NCBI RefSeq assembly: GCF_019145205.1
Contig: NZ_JAHSTT010000006.1
Span: 186,001 to 250,000, forward strand
Length of the DNA stretch: 64,000 nt
Origin: Pseudomonas khavaziana
GTDB taxonomy: Bacteria; Pseudomonadota; Gammaproteobacteria; Pseudomonadales; Pseudomonadaceae
Direction of reading: 5' to 3'
Position numbers and translations under genes: made by a program. Of this stretch, positions 24,232-31,639 are shown piece after piece; the first letter of the stretch is position 1, and every line of letters begins with the position of its first letter. The notes under the pieces are model-generated. The model saw nothing but the letters and a program-made list of their open reading frames with translations, did no database searches and was not told the origin of the DNA.

Positions 24232-24695
24232 ACCGCAAAGCGTGGCTATTGAAAGGCGCTGATCGCTTACTGCCGCTGATACGCCGAGTGCCCTTTGCGG
24301 TGCAGCGCCTGGCGCTGCAGCAGGCGCTGAATCGCTGCCTCGCCGAGCCATTGCGCGACGGTGAATTCGAAGTGCTGCGCGGGCGTTGGCTGTGCCTGCA
24401 AATTGCCGATCTGGGGTTGTCCTGGTACTTGACCCTGGGCCGCGAGGGCTTGCAAATTGCCCGTCAGGCCCAGGCTCACGTGACCATCAGCGGCAATTGG
24501 CGAGAGTTCCTGCTCCTGGCCAGTCGCCAGGAGGATCCGGACACGCTGTTTTTCCGCCGGCGCCTGGTCATCCAGGGCGATACCGAGTTGGGGTTGGCGC
24601 TGAAGAACCTGATCGACAGCCTGGACCCTGACGTCTTGCCGGTCTGGTTGTGGCGCAATCTTGAGCGGGCGGGCAAGGGGCTGGCGGTGCAGTAG
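24225..24695 (+). CDS. ubiT: Ubiquinone biosynthesis accessory protein UbiT (SCP2 domain)
   Basis: 156-residue SCP2-like lipid-binding protein that replaces UbiJ in the anaerobic ubiquinone pathway. The hydrophobic SCP2 core (VTISGNWREFLLLASRQEDPDTLFF and following LVIQGDTELGLALKN, read in two parts) is clear. GAGGAGG lies seven bases before a GTG start at 24225; the TTG next to it is an alternative. It is translationally coupled to ubiV and is the last gene before a 685-bp repeat region. Confidence 0.92.
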   Translation: MLNRKAWLLKGADRLLPLIRRVPFAVQRLALQQALNRCLAEPLRDGEFEVLRGRWLCLQIADLGLSWYLTLGREGLQIARQAQAHVTISGNWREFLLLASRQEDPDTLFFRRRLVIQGDTELGLALKNLIDSLDPDVLPVWLWRNLERAGKGLAVQ

Positions 24696-24697
24696 AG

Positions 24698-25336
24698 GCA
24701 TAGGTATCTACACCACTTTGCTACGCCGCTGCTCCCTGACAGCTTATAGCGATCTAACTGATGCACCGCGATCCAAATGTGGGAGGGGCGGTGCGACGAT
24801 TCGACTTGCCCCCGATGGCGGCCTGACAGCCGACCAGTATTTGACTGATGGTCTCGGCCTAAGTGTGGGAGGGGGCTTGCCCCCGATGGCGGCCTGACAA
24901 CCGACCAGTATTTGACTGATGGTCTCGGCCCAAGTGTGGGAGGGGGCTTGCCCCGATGGCGGCCTGACAGCCGACCAGCATGCCGGATCAGAGCGAGTAC
25001 ATATCCATTGCTGCGGTAACGGCCACTTAGGGTTCCGCTTTTACAGCGGGTCACTTTGAAAAGCGCAAAGTAACCAAACGCTCTTGCCCCACCACTTGGC
25101 ACCTCGCTCAGGCTCGGTGTGCCCGTAATCCGACAGGGATTTGGGGGGCCGCCGCCACGCGCCATCCATGGCGCGGGGCGGCTAAACCGGCATCCCTGCC
25201 GGTTTACCCCCCAAATCCCTGTCGAATTCCGGCCAGCGTGGTTTAACGGGGCGCCTAAGATCAAGATCAAAAGCAGATCAAAAGCAGATCAAAAGCAAAA
25301 GCGGCTCGCTACGCATCGTGGTTACCGTCGGCTGCC
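24698..25336 (-). repeat. Composite intergenic repeat, copy B (inverted, one end lost)
   Basis: Fills most of the 685-bp gap between ubiT and the second dnr-like gene. The end GCATAGGTATCTACACCACT at 24698-24719 matches copy A; the other end stops being recognisable after GTGGTTACCGTCGGCTGCC near 25336, just before the regulator's 3' end. The core hairpin is the same as in copies A and D. An 11-bp microrepeat (AGATCAAAAGC) is present three times at about 25265-25300. A 71-bp tandem array is nested at 24820. No gene is seen in the gap. Confidence 0.85.
24820..24979. repeat. 71-bp tandem repeat with REP half-sites
   Basis: A unit beginning GGCCTGACAGCCGACCAG starts at 24820, 24891 and 24961 (period 71 then 70). 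Each full unit contains GTGTGGGAGGGGGCTTGCCC, a Pseudomonas REP half-site. It lies within repeat copy B and is absent from copies A, C and D, so it is a local expansion. Confidence 0.85.
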
Positions 25337-25380
25337 ACACAGTTGAGCTGGTATTGCGCATTCATCGCAGCCAATTGCGC

Positions 25381-26055
25381 CTATTGGAACGCAGCCAGAT
25401 CCTTTTCGGCGAGGATGCTGATGTTGCGTCGTTGCATCTGGATCAGTCCGCACTCGACCAGGCGATGCAAAATCCGCGAAAAGGTTTCCGGTTGAATCCC
25501 CAACTTCGACGCCACCAGGCGTTTGGATACCTGCAAGACAATCTGTCCGGTAACCGGGTGGCGTTCCTGGAGCAGAAAACTGATCACCCGACGGCTCGCG
25601 CTCGCCATGGTCAAGGTGTCGATGTCCCGCAGGCGCAGGTGCAAATGGACGCTCATGCTCGCCAGGATAGCCAGGCAGACTTTCGGCTGGTCTTCCAGCG
25701 CCTTGCGGTAATGGTGGCCCTCGATACTGACCAGCACGCTGTCCTTGAGGGCGGTGCCGCTGACCGGGTAAAGCCGGGCCTGGCTGAAGAGCAGGGCTTC
25801 GGCGAAGGTCTGGCCGGGTTGAATGATTTCCACCAGGTTTTCCTGGCCTTCGCCGTTGAGGCGGTAGAGTTTGATCTGGCCGCTGACCAGCAGGAAAAAG
25901 CGCTTGGCCGGATCGCCCTGGTACATCAGCGTGGCTTGGCACGGCAGGCGCTTGAGCATGGCCAGGCCGCAGACTTGCTCGAAAACGTTCTCCGGCAATT
26001 GGCTGAACAGATGATGACGACGCAGCGTTAAGACGATGGAAGGGTGGGTCAGCAT
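25381..26055 (-). CDS. Second DNR-like Crp/Fnr regulator, next to narXL
   Basis: 224-residue Crp/Fnr-family regulator with sensor barrel (CQATLMYQGDPAKRFFLLVSG), dimer helix and HTH (LGIQPETFSRILHRL, with the E-SR pattern that recognises TTGAT). It has no N-terminal Fe-S cysteines, so it is DNR-like rather than ANR-like. Its place downstream of narXL is that of dnrE in P. stutzeri, which is nitrate-controlled; the name is therefore plausible but not certain. A NarL-type 7-2-7 site lies 65-80 bp upstream. It gives the island two DNR-type factors, the other at 14344. Confidence 0.85.
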   Translation of the reverse strand: MLTHPSIVLTLRRHHLFSQLPENVFEQVCGLAMLKRLPCQATLMYQGDPAKRFFLLVSGQIKLYRLNGEGQENLVEIIQPGQTFAEALLFSQARLYPVSGTALKDSVLVSIEGHHYRKALEDQPKVCLAILASMSVHLHLRLRDIDTLTMASASRRVISFLLQERHPVTGQIVLQVSKRLVASKLGIQPETFSRILHRLVECGLIQMQRRNISILAEKDLAAFQ

Positions 26056-26119
26056 GGCGTACCTCCGCTGACGGTCATTGTAGAGCGCGCAGGGGGGTTG
26101 ACCTATGCCTCTGCCGGCC

Positions 26120-26135
26120 TACCTCCAAGGAGGCA
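26120..26135. promoter_or_regulatory. NarL-type site upstream of the second dnr-like gene
   Basis: TACCTCCAAGGAGGCA is a 7-2-7 arrangement of NarL heptamers (TACYYMT and its complement; one mismatch in the second half). It lies in the 84 bp between narL and the regulator gene it probably controls. Confidence 0.6.
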
Positions 26136-26139
26136 TGCC

Positions 26140-26787
26140 TCAGCCTGTAATGCGCAGATGCTCCATGGCCCACACCGCCGCTTCGACCCGTGAACGCAAG
26201 CCGAGTTTGTGCAGCAGGTTCTTGACGTGGACCTTGACCGTTCCTTCGGTGATGCCCAGCTTGTGTCCGATAACCTTGTTGCTGTAGCCGCTGGCGATGG
26301 TCTTCAACACCTGGCGTTCACGCTCGGTCAGTTCTACCACCGCTTGACGCGGCGGTGAGCGCAACGCCTGGGCCATGACCTGCGTCAGGCCAGGGCTGAT
26401 GACCAATGCGCCTTCGAGGGCATCGCGGATGTACTGGATCAGCAGCTCGGGCTCCATGTCCTTGAGCAGATAACCGTCGGCATCCAGGCGCAGCGCATCG
26501 CGAATGTCGTCTTCGGCATCCGACACGGTAAACAGCAGTACCTTGCCGGTGTAATGCATGGCCCGTAATCGACGCAGGGTCTCAATGCCATTCATCTGCG
26601 GCATGTTGTTGTCGAGTAGTACCAGGTCCGGTTGCAGTGGCTCGATCAGGGTGAGTGCTTCTTCGCCATGGTTGGCTTCGCCGACGATCAGGAAATCATC
26701 TTCGAGTTCAAGCATCTGGCGAATGCCGTGACGCATCATTGGATGATCGTCTACCAGCAGGATTCTATGGTGGGGGGACGGGGTCAT
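26140..26787 (-). CDS. narL: Nitrate/nitrite response regulator NarL
   Basis: 215-residue response regulator. The receiver has acidic residues ILLVDDHP, phosphoacceptor Asp59 in LVLLDNNMPQMNG and Lys in LLKDMEPE. The C-terminal LuxR-type HTH is LTERERQVLKTIASGYSNKVI with ITEGTVKVHVKNLL. It binds TACYYMT heptamers and activates narK1K2GHJI with ANR. Its start overlaps the narX stop as ATGA. Confidence 0.95.
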   Translation of the reverse strand: MTPSPHHRILLVDDHPMMRHGIRQMLELEDDFLIVGEANHGEEALTLIEPLQPDLVLLDNNMPQMNGIETLRRLRAMHYTGKVLLFTVSDAEDDIRDALRLDADGYLLKDMEPELLIQYIRDALEGALVISPGLTQVMAQALRSPPRQAVVELTERERQVLKTIASGYSNKVIGHKLGITEGTVKVHVKNLLHKLGLRSRVEAAVWAMEHLRITG

Positions 26788-28585
26788 GCGACGCTACCTT
26801 CTGTTTGCCGTTCGAGAAACTCGGGATGAAACTCCAGTTGGACGCGGGTCCCTTGCGGCGTCCTGGAAATTATCTGCAACTGGCCGCGCAGGCTGCGCGC
26901 ACGTTCATCCATGATGTTCAGGCCGTGGTGTTCGCGTTGGTCGACAGTGCCGCTGAAGCCGCGCCCGTCATCTTCGACCGAGAGCCTGACGGTTTCGCCG
27001 TCCTGGCGCAGTTGCAGCCAGACGTTTTGCGCATGGGCATGGCGCAGACAGTTGGAAAGCGCCTCGCGGGTGATCTGCAAGATGTGGATTTGCTCGCTGG
27101 CGCAGAGCTGGAAGGCCAGCGCATCGACGTGCAGGTGGACCTTGAACTCGCCGCGACGGGAGAACTCCTCGGCGGTGTCCTTGAGCTCCTGCACCAGGCC
27201 TGCATCATTGATCTGCAAGCGAAAAGTGGTCAGCAGTTCGCGTAGCTGGCGGTAGGCATTGTTCAGGCCCTCGCGCAACTCAGCGGTGACGGTTTCCAGG
27301 GTTTCGACCGGTTCGCCGCGGCGCATCAGGGTTTGCATGCGGCTGACTTGCAGCTTCATGTAGGACAGGGCCTGCGCCAGTGAATCGTGCAATTCGCGGG
27401 CGATGATCGTGCGCTCTTCAAGGAGCAGCAGGCGATGGTCCTGTTCCCGTTGGCGTTTGAGCGAAAGCGAGGTGCCGATCAGGTTGGCGAGGGCCTGGAT
27501 CAGTTGGGTTTCCCAGGCTTGCGCGGGATGGCCGTCGACAAAGTGGGCCTTGAGCTCACCCAGTTCGCTGCCCTGGTTGCTGATGCTGAAGGTTTGCGGG
27601 CTGGTTTTGTGGTGTTTCTGGCACGTGGCGCAATCGCTGCTGGCGCAGACATCCCGACTGTCGGCGCCGTGCAGGGCGAGTAATTGCTGGGCCGGTGCCT
27701 GCAAGTGTCCTTGCAGGCACAACGACAGCGCAAGCCGGGCAGGCGTTGCTGGAAGCGCCGGATCAACTCGTCCAGCCCCTCGGCATTGGCCAGGCGCGTG
27801 GCCAGGCTTCGGCTGCTTTGATAGAGCAGTTCCAGCGCCGCGTTGGCTTGCTGCAGGTTCAAGGTTTTTTGCTGGACCTGGCTTTCAAGCGTGCGGTGCG
27901 ACTCCTCGATCGTCTCGGCCATGGCGTTGAAACTGGTGGCCAACTGGCCCAGTTCGTCATGGGACTGATGGTTGACCCGCACCTGGAACTCGCCGCGACG
28001 AAAGCGCTGGGTGGCGGCCACCAACTCTTGCAGCGGCGAGACGACGCCATACTGCAGTTCGTAAAGCCCGAGCAGCAAGACGATCAGCGTAGTGAACAAG
28101 GCCAGGCCTTGAATGACCTGTTGCCAGCCTTGCTTTTGCTCGCTCTGGCGCTGGAGCAGGCTGACGAACTGGTTCAGTTGTTCGACGAAGGGCAGGGCCA
28201 TGGCCTGAAAAGCACTTGCATCGCCACGTTGAAGTGCCGGGTGCAAATCATCCTTCCAGCGTTGCTGGATCTGCCCATAGCTGATTTGCAAATCGGTGGT
28301 CGGGCCATCTTCCAGCACCGCCTTGAGGGAATGGCTATTGAGGCGGGTTTGCAGGCTGTCAGTGATGGCAGCGATTTCTTCGCGGGGAGCGCCAGCGGCC
28401 AGTTTCCAGCTCAGGTGGTAAGTCTCCATGCGCACCGAGCCAGCGGTATTGATGGCGGCGGCATCGCCTTGGCTGAACCAGGCGATCAATCCGGCGCTCA
28501 ACGAGCTGGCCAGGGCGAGGATGGCGATGAGAATCACCGCCAGCCCGGCGCGAGCGGGCAGGGAGCTGCGCAACCAGCGCATCAT
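26784..28585 (-). pseudogene. narX: Nitrate sensor kinase narX, interrupted by a frameshift
   Basis: The NarX sequence is split between two frames. From ATG 28585 about 285 residues encode two membrane helices, a periplasmic nitrate domain (INTAGSVRMETYHLSW), HAMP and the start of the GAF-like region. From about 27728 to 26784 another 314 residues in the -1 frame continue with the Cys-rich CASSDCATC, the H box (ARELHDSLAQALSYMKL) and HATPase_c. At 27728-27729 the plus strand reads CAGCGCAAG; one added G (CAGGCGCAAG) restores a continuous protein of about 600 residues, the usual NarX length. A one-base deletion, real or from sequencing, explains this. narL overlaps the 3' end and is intact. 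Confidence 0.88.
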
Positions 28586-28666
28586 CAGCGCTGATCCTGG
28601 GCAAAGCCACGAAAACTGAGCATACGGCGTCCCGGAACACGGTTTTGCATCCCGTCCCGGGTGCGC

Positions 28667-28682
28667 TACCTCTAAAGAGTTG
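28667..28682. promoter_or_regulatory. Possible NarL-type site near narX
   Basis: TACCTCTAAAGAGTTG has one good NarL heptamer and an imperfect second half in a 7-2-7 layout. It lies 82-97 bp upstream of narX in the 304-bp divergent narX/narK1 region and may serve either gene. Confidence 0.4.
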
Positions 28683-28722
28683 CCGACCGCTCCCTGTCAG
28701 TAAAGGTGGGGCTGTAAAACCT

Positions 28723-28735
28723 TAAGAAGCTGATA
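28723..28735 (-). promoter_or_regulatory. Possible IHF site in the narX-narK1 region
   Basis: On the minus strand TATCAGCTTCTTA fits WATCAA-N4-TTR with one mismatch. IHF is known to help NarL and ANR activate narK1 in P. aeruginosa; here the site lies between the NarL-type and FNR-type elements and the upstream NarL-type site. Confidence 0.4.
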
Positions 28736-28763
28736 AATAAAGGCTTTCCAGGTGTCCATGCAC

Positions 28764-28779
28764 TACCTCCTTAGAGGTA
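28764..28779. promoter_or_regulatory. NarL 7-2-7 site upstream of narK1
   Basis: TACCTCCTTAGAGGTA is a 7-2-7 palindrome of NarL heptamers with near-perfect halves. It is centred about 95 bp upstream of the expected narK1 start of transcription. Confidence 0.75.
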
Positions 28780-28817
28780 GACAGGCTAAGCATAGGCCTA
28801 TGCCCCCTTGGGCTTCG

Positions 28818-28831
28818 TTGACATGGGTCAA
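28818..28831 (+). promoter_or_regulatory. ANR/DNR box and promoter of narK1K2GHJI
   Basis: TTGACATGGGTCAA is a perfect palindrome of the FNR type (TTGAC halves). TAGTCT near 28854 is a suitable -10, giving a start near 28866, about 24 bases before narK1. Together with the NarL and IHF sites it reproduces the P. aeruginosa narK1 control layout. Confidence 0.87.
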
Positions 28832-28889
28832 GTTTTTGCAGGGTTGGCGTCTCTAGTCTGCCGGCATGGCTAGCTGACTGGAGAACATT

Positions 28890-30194
28890 GTGACCCAACC
28901 CCGTGTACGACAAGGCTTGGTGCTTGGCATGAGCACACTGGCCTTCACCGTGTGTTTTATGGTCTGGATGATGTTCGCCGTGCTCGGCGTGCCGATCAAG
29001 GAACTGCTCCAGCTCAACGAAACGCAATTTGGCCTGCTGGCCGCCACCCCGGTGCTGACCGGCTCACTGGCGCGTCTGCCCCTTGGCCTGCTCACCGACC
29101 GCTTTGGCGGGCGCAGCGTGTTCCTGGTGCTGATGCTGACCTGCGTCGCACCGTTGTACCTGATCAGCCACGCCACTGCTTACTGGCAGTTCCTGGTGCT
29201 GGGCCTGTTCGTCGGCCTGGCCGGCGGCTCGTTTTCGGTGGGGATTGCCTACGTCGCCAAATGGTTCGACAAAGAGAACCAGGGCTTCGCGATGGGCATC
29301 TTTGGCGCCGGCAACGCGGGGGCTGCGGTGACCAAGTTTCTCGCGCCGGCCCTGATCGCCGCGGGTAGCTGGCAACTGGTACCGAAAGTCTTTAGCGCCA
29401 TCCTCTTTGTCACGGCATTGCTGTTCTGGTTTCTCAGTGCAGAAAACAAGGACCACCGCAGTGCGACCGGCGCCAGTTTGCGCGAGCAATTGAGCGCCCT
29501 GAAAGACCCTGCGGTGTGGCGCTACTGCCAGTACTACTCGATCGTCTTCGGCGGCTATGTGGCCCTCGCATTATGGATGACCCAATACTACGTGCGCGAA
29601 TACGGTTTCAGCCTGCAAAGCGCCGCGTTGCTGGCCGCCTGTTTCTCCCTGCCCGGCGGTGTATTGCGTGCCGTCGGCGGCTGGATGTCGGATCGCTGGG
29701 GCGCGCAAAGCGTGACCTGGTGGGTGTTATGGGTCAGTTGGATCTGCCTGTTCCTGCTCTCGTACCCACAGACCCAGCTGCAAGTGCAGTCCATCAACGG
29801 CCCGGTCAGTTTCCACATCGGCCTCACTCCTACGCTGTTCACCGTGCTGCTGTTTGTCATGGGCATCGCCTTCGCATTCGGCAAGGCCTCGGTCTTCAAA
29901 TACATCGCTAATGACTACCCGCAAAACATGGGCGCGGTGTCGGGCATTGTCGGCCTCGCGGGCGGCCTCGGCGGCTTCGTGCTGCCGATCCTGTTCGGCG
30001 CCCTGGTGGACCTCACCGGCGTGCGCTCTTCCTGCTTCATGTTGATGTACGGCGTGGTCTGGGTCTCCCTCACCTGGATGTACTTCAGCGAAATACGCAA
30101 GCGCCCGCTGCTGGGCAAACAGCCGCCAGCGACGTCGTCCCCGTTTTCCAGCATTGCCCAAGGAGAAGAACATGTCCGTTCTGCAAAAGCCTGA
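28890..30194 (+). CDS. narK1: Nitrate/nitrite transporter NarK1
   Basis: 434-residue major facilitator with 12 predicted helices. Nitrate-porter signatures include FMVWMMFAVLGVPIK, AGGSFSVGIAYVAKWF and FGAGNAGAAVTKF. This is the type I NarK, proposed to bring nitrate in with protons. GTG start at 28890 has GGAG six to seven bases upstream. The 3' end overlaps narK2 by 23 bp. Confidence 0.93.
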   Translation: MTQPRVRQGLVLGMSTLAFTVCFMVWMMFAVLGVPIKELLQLNETQFGLLAATPVLTGSLARLPLGLLTDRFGGRSVFLVLMLTCVAPLYLISHATAYWQFLVLGLFVGLAGGSFSVGIAYVAKWFDKENQGFAMGIFGAGNAGAAVTKFLAPALIAAGSWQLVPKVFSAILFVTALLFWFLSAENKDHRSATGASLREQLSALKDPAVWRYCQYYSIVFGGYVALALWMTQYYVREYGFSLQSAALLAACFSLPGGVLRAVGGWMSDRWGAQSVTWWVLWVSWICLFLLSYPQTQLQVQSINGPVSFHIGLTPTLFTVLLFVMGIAFAFGKASVFKYIANDYPQNMGAVSGIVGLAGGLGGFVLPILFGALVDLTGVRSSCFMLMYGVVWVSLTWMYFSEIRKRPLLGKQPPATSSPFSSIAQGEEHVRSAKA

Positions 30195-31569
30195 CAAAGG
30201 CCCGGTCATCCATGACTGGCGCCCCGAAGACCCTGCGTTCTGGGGAAGCAGCGGCAAACAGACCGCCACCCGCAACCTGTGGATCTCCATTCCTGCACTG
30301 CTGCTGGCCTTTGCGGTGTGGATGGTCTGGAGCACGGTGATCGTGCGGTTGAACGCCATCGGCTTCAGCTTCACCACCGACCAGTTGTTCTGGCTGGCGG
30401 CATTGCCGGGGTTGTCCGGGGCGACCCTGCGCGTCTTCTATTCGTTCATGGTGCCGATCTTCGGGGGTCGGCGCTGGACCGCCGTGAGCACCGCGTCACT
30501 GCTGTTGCCGTCGATCTGGATGGGGCTGGCGGTGCAAGACCCGAGCACCTCGTACAGCGTATTCGTGTTGATCGCCTTGCTCTGCGGCTTTGGTGGCGGC
30601 AACTTTGCCTCGAGCATGTCCAACATCAGCTTCTTCTATCCCAAGTCTCAGCAGGGCACAGCCCTTGGTCTCAACGCCGGGCTCGGCAACCTGGGCGTTT
30701 CGGTGATGCAGTTCTGCGTGCCGCTGGTGATTACTTTTGGCGTGTTCGGTTTCCTGGGCGGCCAGCCGCAAGTGCTGCAGGACGGCGCTCAGTTGTGGTT
30801 GCAGAACGCCGGGTTCATTTGGGTGCCATTCATTGTGTTGGTGACGGTGTTGGCCTGGTTTGGCATGAATGACCTGTCCAGTGCCCGCGCCTCGTTCAGC
30901 GAGCAGGCGGTGATCTTCAAGCGCAAGCACAACTGGTTGATGTGCTGGTTGTACCTGGCGACCTTCGGTTCGTTCATCGGCTTCTCCGCGGCGTTTCCGC
31001 TGCTGATCAAGACCTCCTTTCCGGACGTCATCGCCTTGAAATTCGCGTTCCTCGGCCCGCTGGTCGGCGCATTGGTTCGTCCGTTGGGCGGCTGGCTGGC
31101 GGACAAGCTCGGCGGCGCGAAAGTGACCCTGTGGAACTTCGTGCTGATGATCGTGATGGTCTTCGGTGTGCTGCACTTTTTGCCCCAGGACGGATCAGGC
31201 GGCAACTTCTACGGTTTCCTCGGCATGTTCATGCTGCTGTTCATCACCACCGGCGTGGGCAACGGCTCCACCTTCCGGATGATCCCGGTGATCTTCCGGA
31301 CCCTGCATGAAAGATCCGCTGCTGGAAAACCCGCCGCCGTGCGCGAACAAGCGCTCAAGGATGCCGGCAAGGAATCGGCGGCCGTCCTGGGTTTCAGTTC
31401 GGCCATGGGCGCCTTCGGTGCGTTCTTCATTCCCAAATCCTTCGGCACTTCGATGGCCCAGACCGGCGGCCCGGAGATGGCCTTCTACATGTTCGTCGGC
31501 TTTTACCTGAGCTGCATCGTGGTGACCTGGTGGTGGTACGCGCGCAAAGGCGCCGCGACACCCTGCTGA
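30172..31569 (+). CDS. narK2: Nitrate/nitrite antiporter NarK2
   Basis: 465-residue major facilitator of the type II NarK group, which exchanges external nitrate for internal nitrite. Landmarks are WMVWSTVIVRLNAIGF, GGNFASSMSNISFFYPK and the inner GLNAGLGNLGVSVMQF. AAGGAG lies six to seven bases before ATG 30172; the frame opens six codons earlier. It lies in tandem with narK1, ahead of narG by 70 bp. Confidence 0.93.
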   Translation: MSVLQKPDKGPVIHDWRPEDPAFWGSSGKQTATRNLWISIPALLLAFAVWMVWSTVIVRLNAIGFSFTTDQLFWLAALPGLSGATLRVFYSFMVPIFGGRRWTAVSTASLLLPSIWMGLAVQDPSTSYSVFVLIALLCGFGGGNFASSMSNISFFYPKSQQGTALGLNAGLGNLGVSVMQFCVPLVITFGVFGFLGGQPQVLQDGAQLWLQNAGFIWVPFIVLVTVLAWFGMNDLSSARASFSEQAVIFKRKHNWLMCWLYLATFGSFIGFSAAFPLLIKTSFPDVIALKFAFLGPLVGALVRPLGGWLADKLGGAKVTLWNFVLMIVMVFGVLHFLPQDGSGGNFYGFLGMFMLLFITTGVGNGSTFRMIPVIFRTLHERSAAGKPAAVREQALKDAGKESAAVLGFSSAMGAFGAFFIPKSFGTSMAQTGGPEMAFYMFVGFYLSCIVVTWWWYARKGAATPC

Positions 31570-31639
31570 GTCGAGCCCGAATCCAACCATTGCGTGGGCG
31601 GGGCACAGAACCCCGCAGCAAGCCTGAGAGGTGTACACC

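Noticed and set aside
24820..24979. CRISPR-like array
   Set aside because: Units are contiguous tandem copies without unique spacers.
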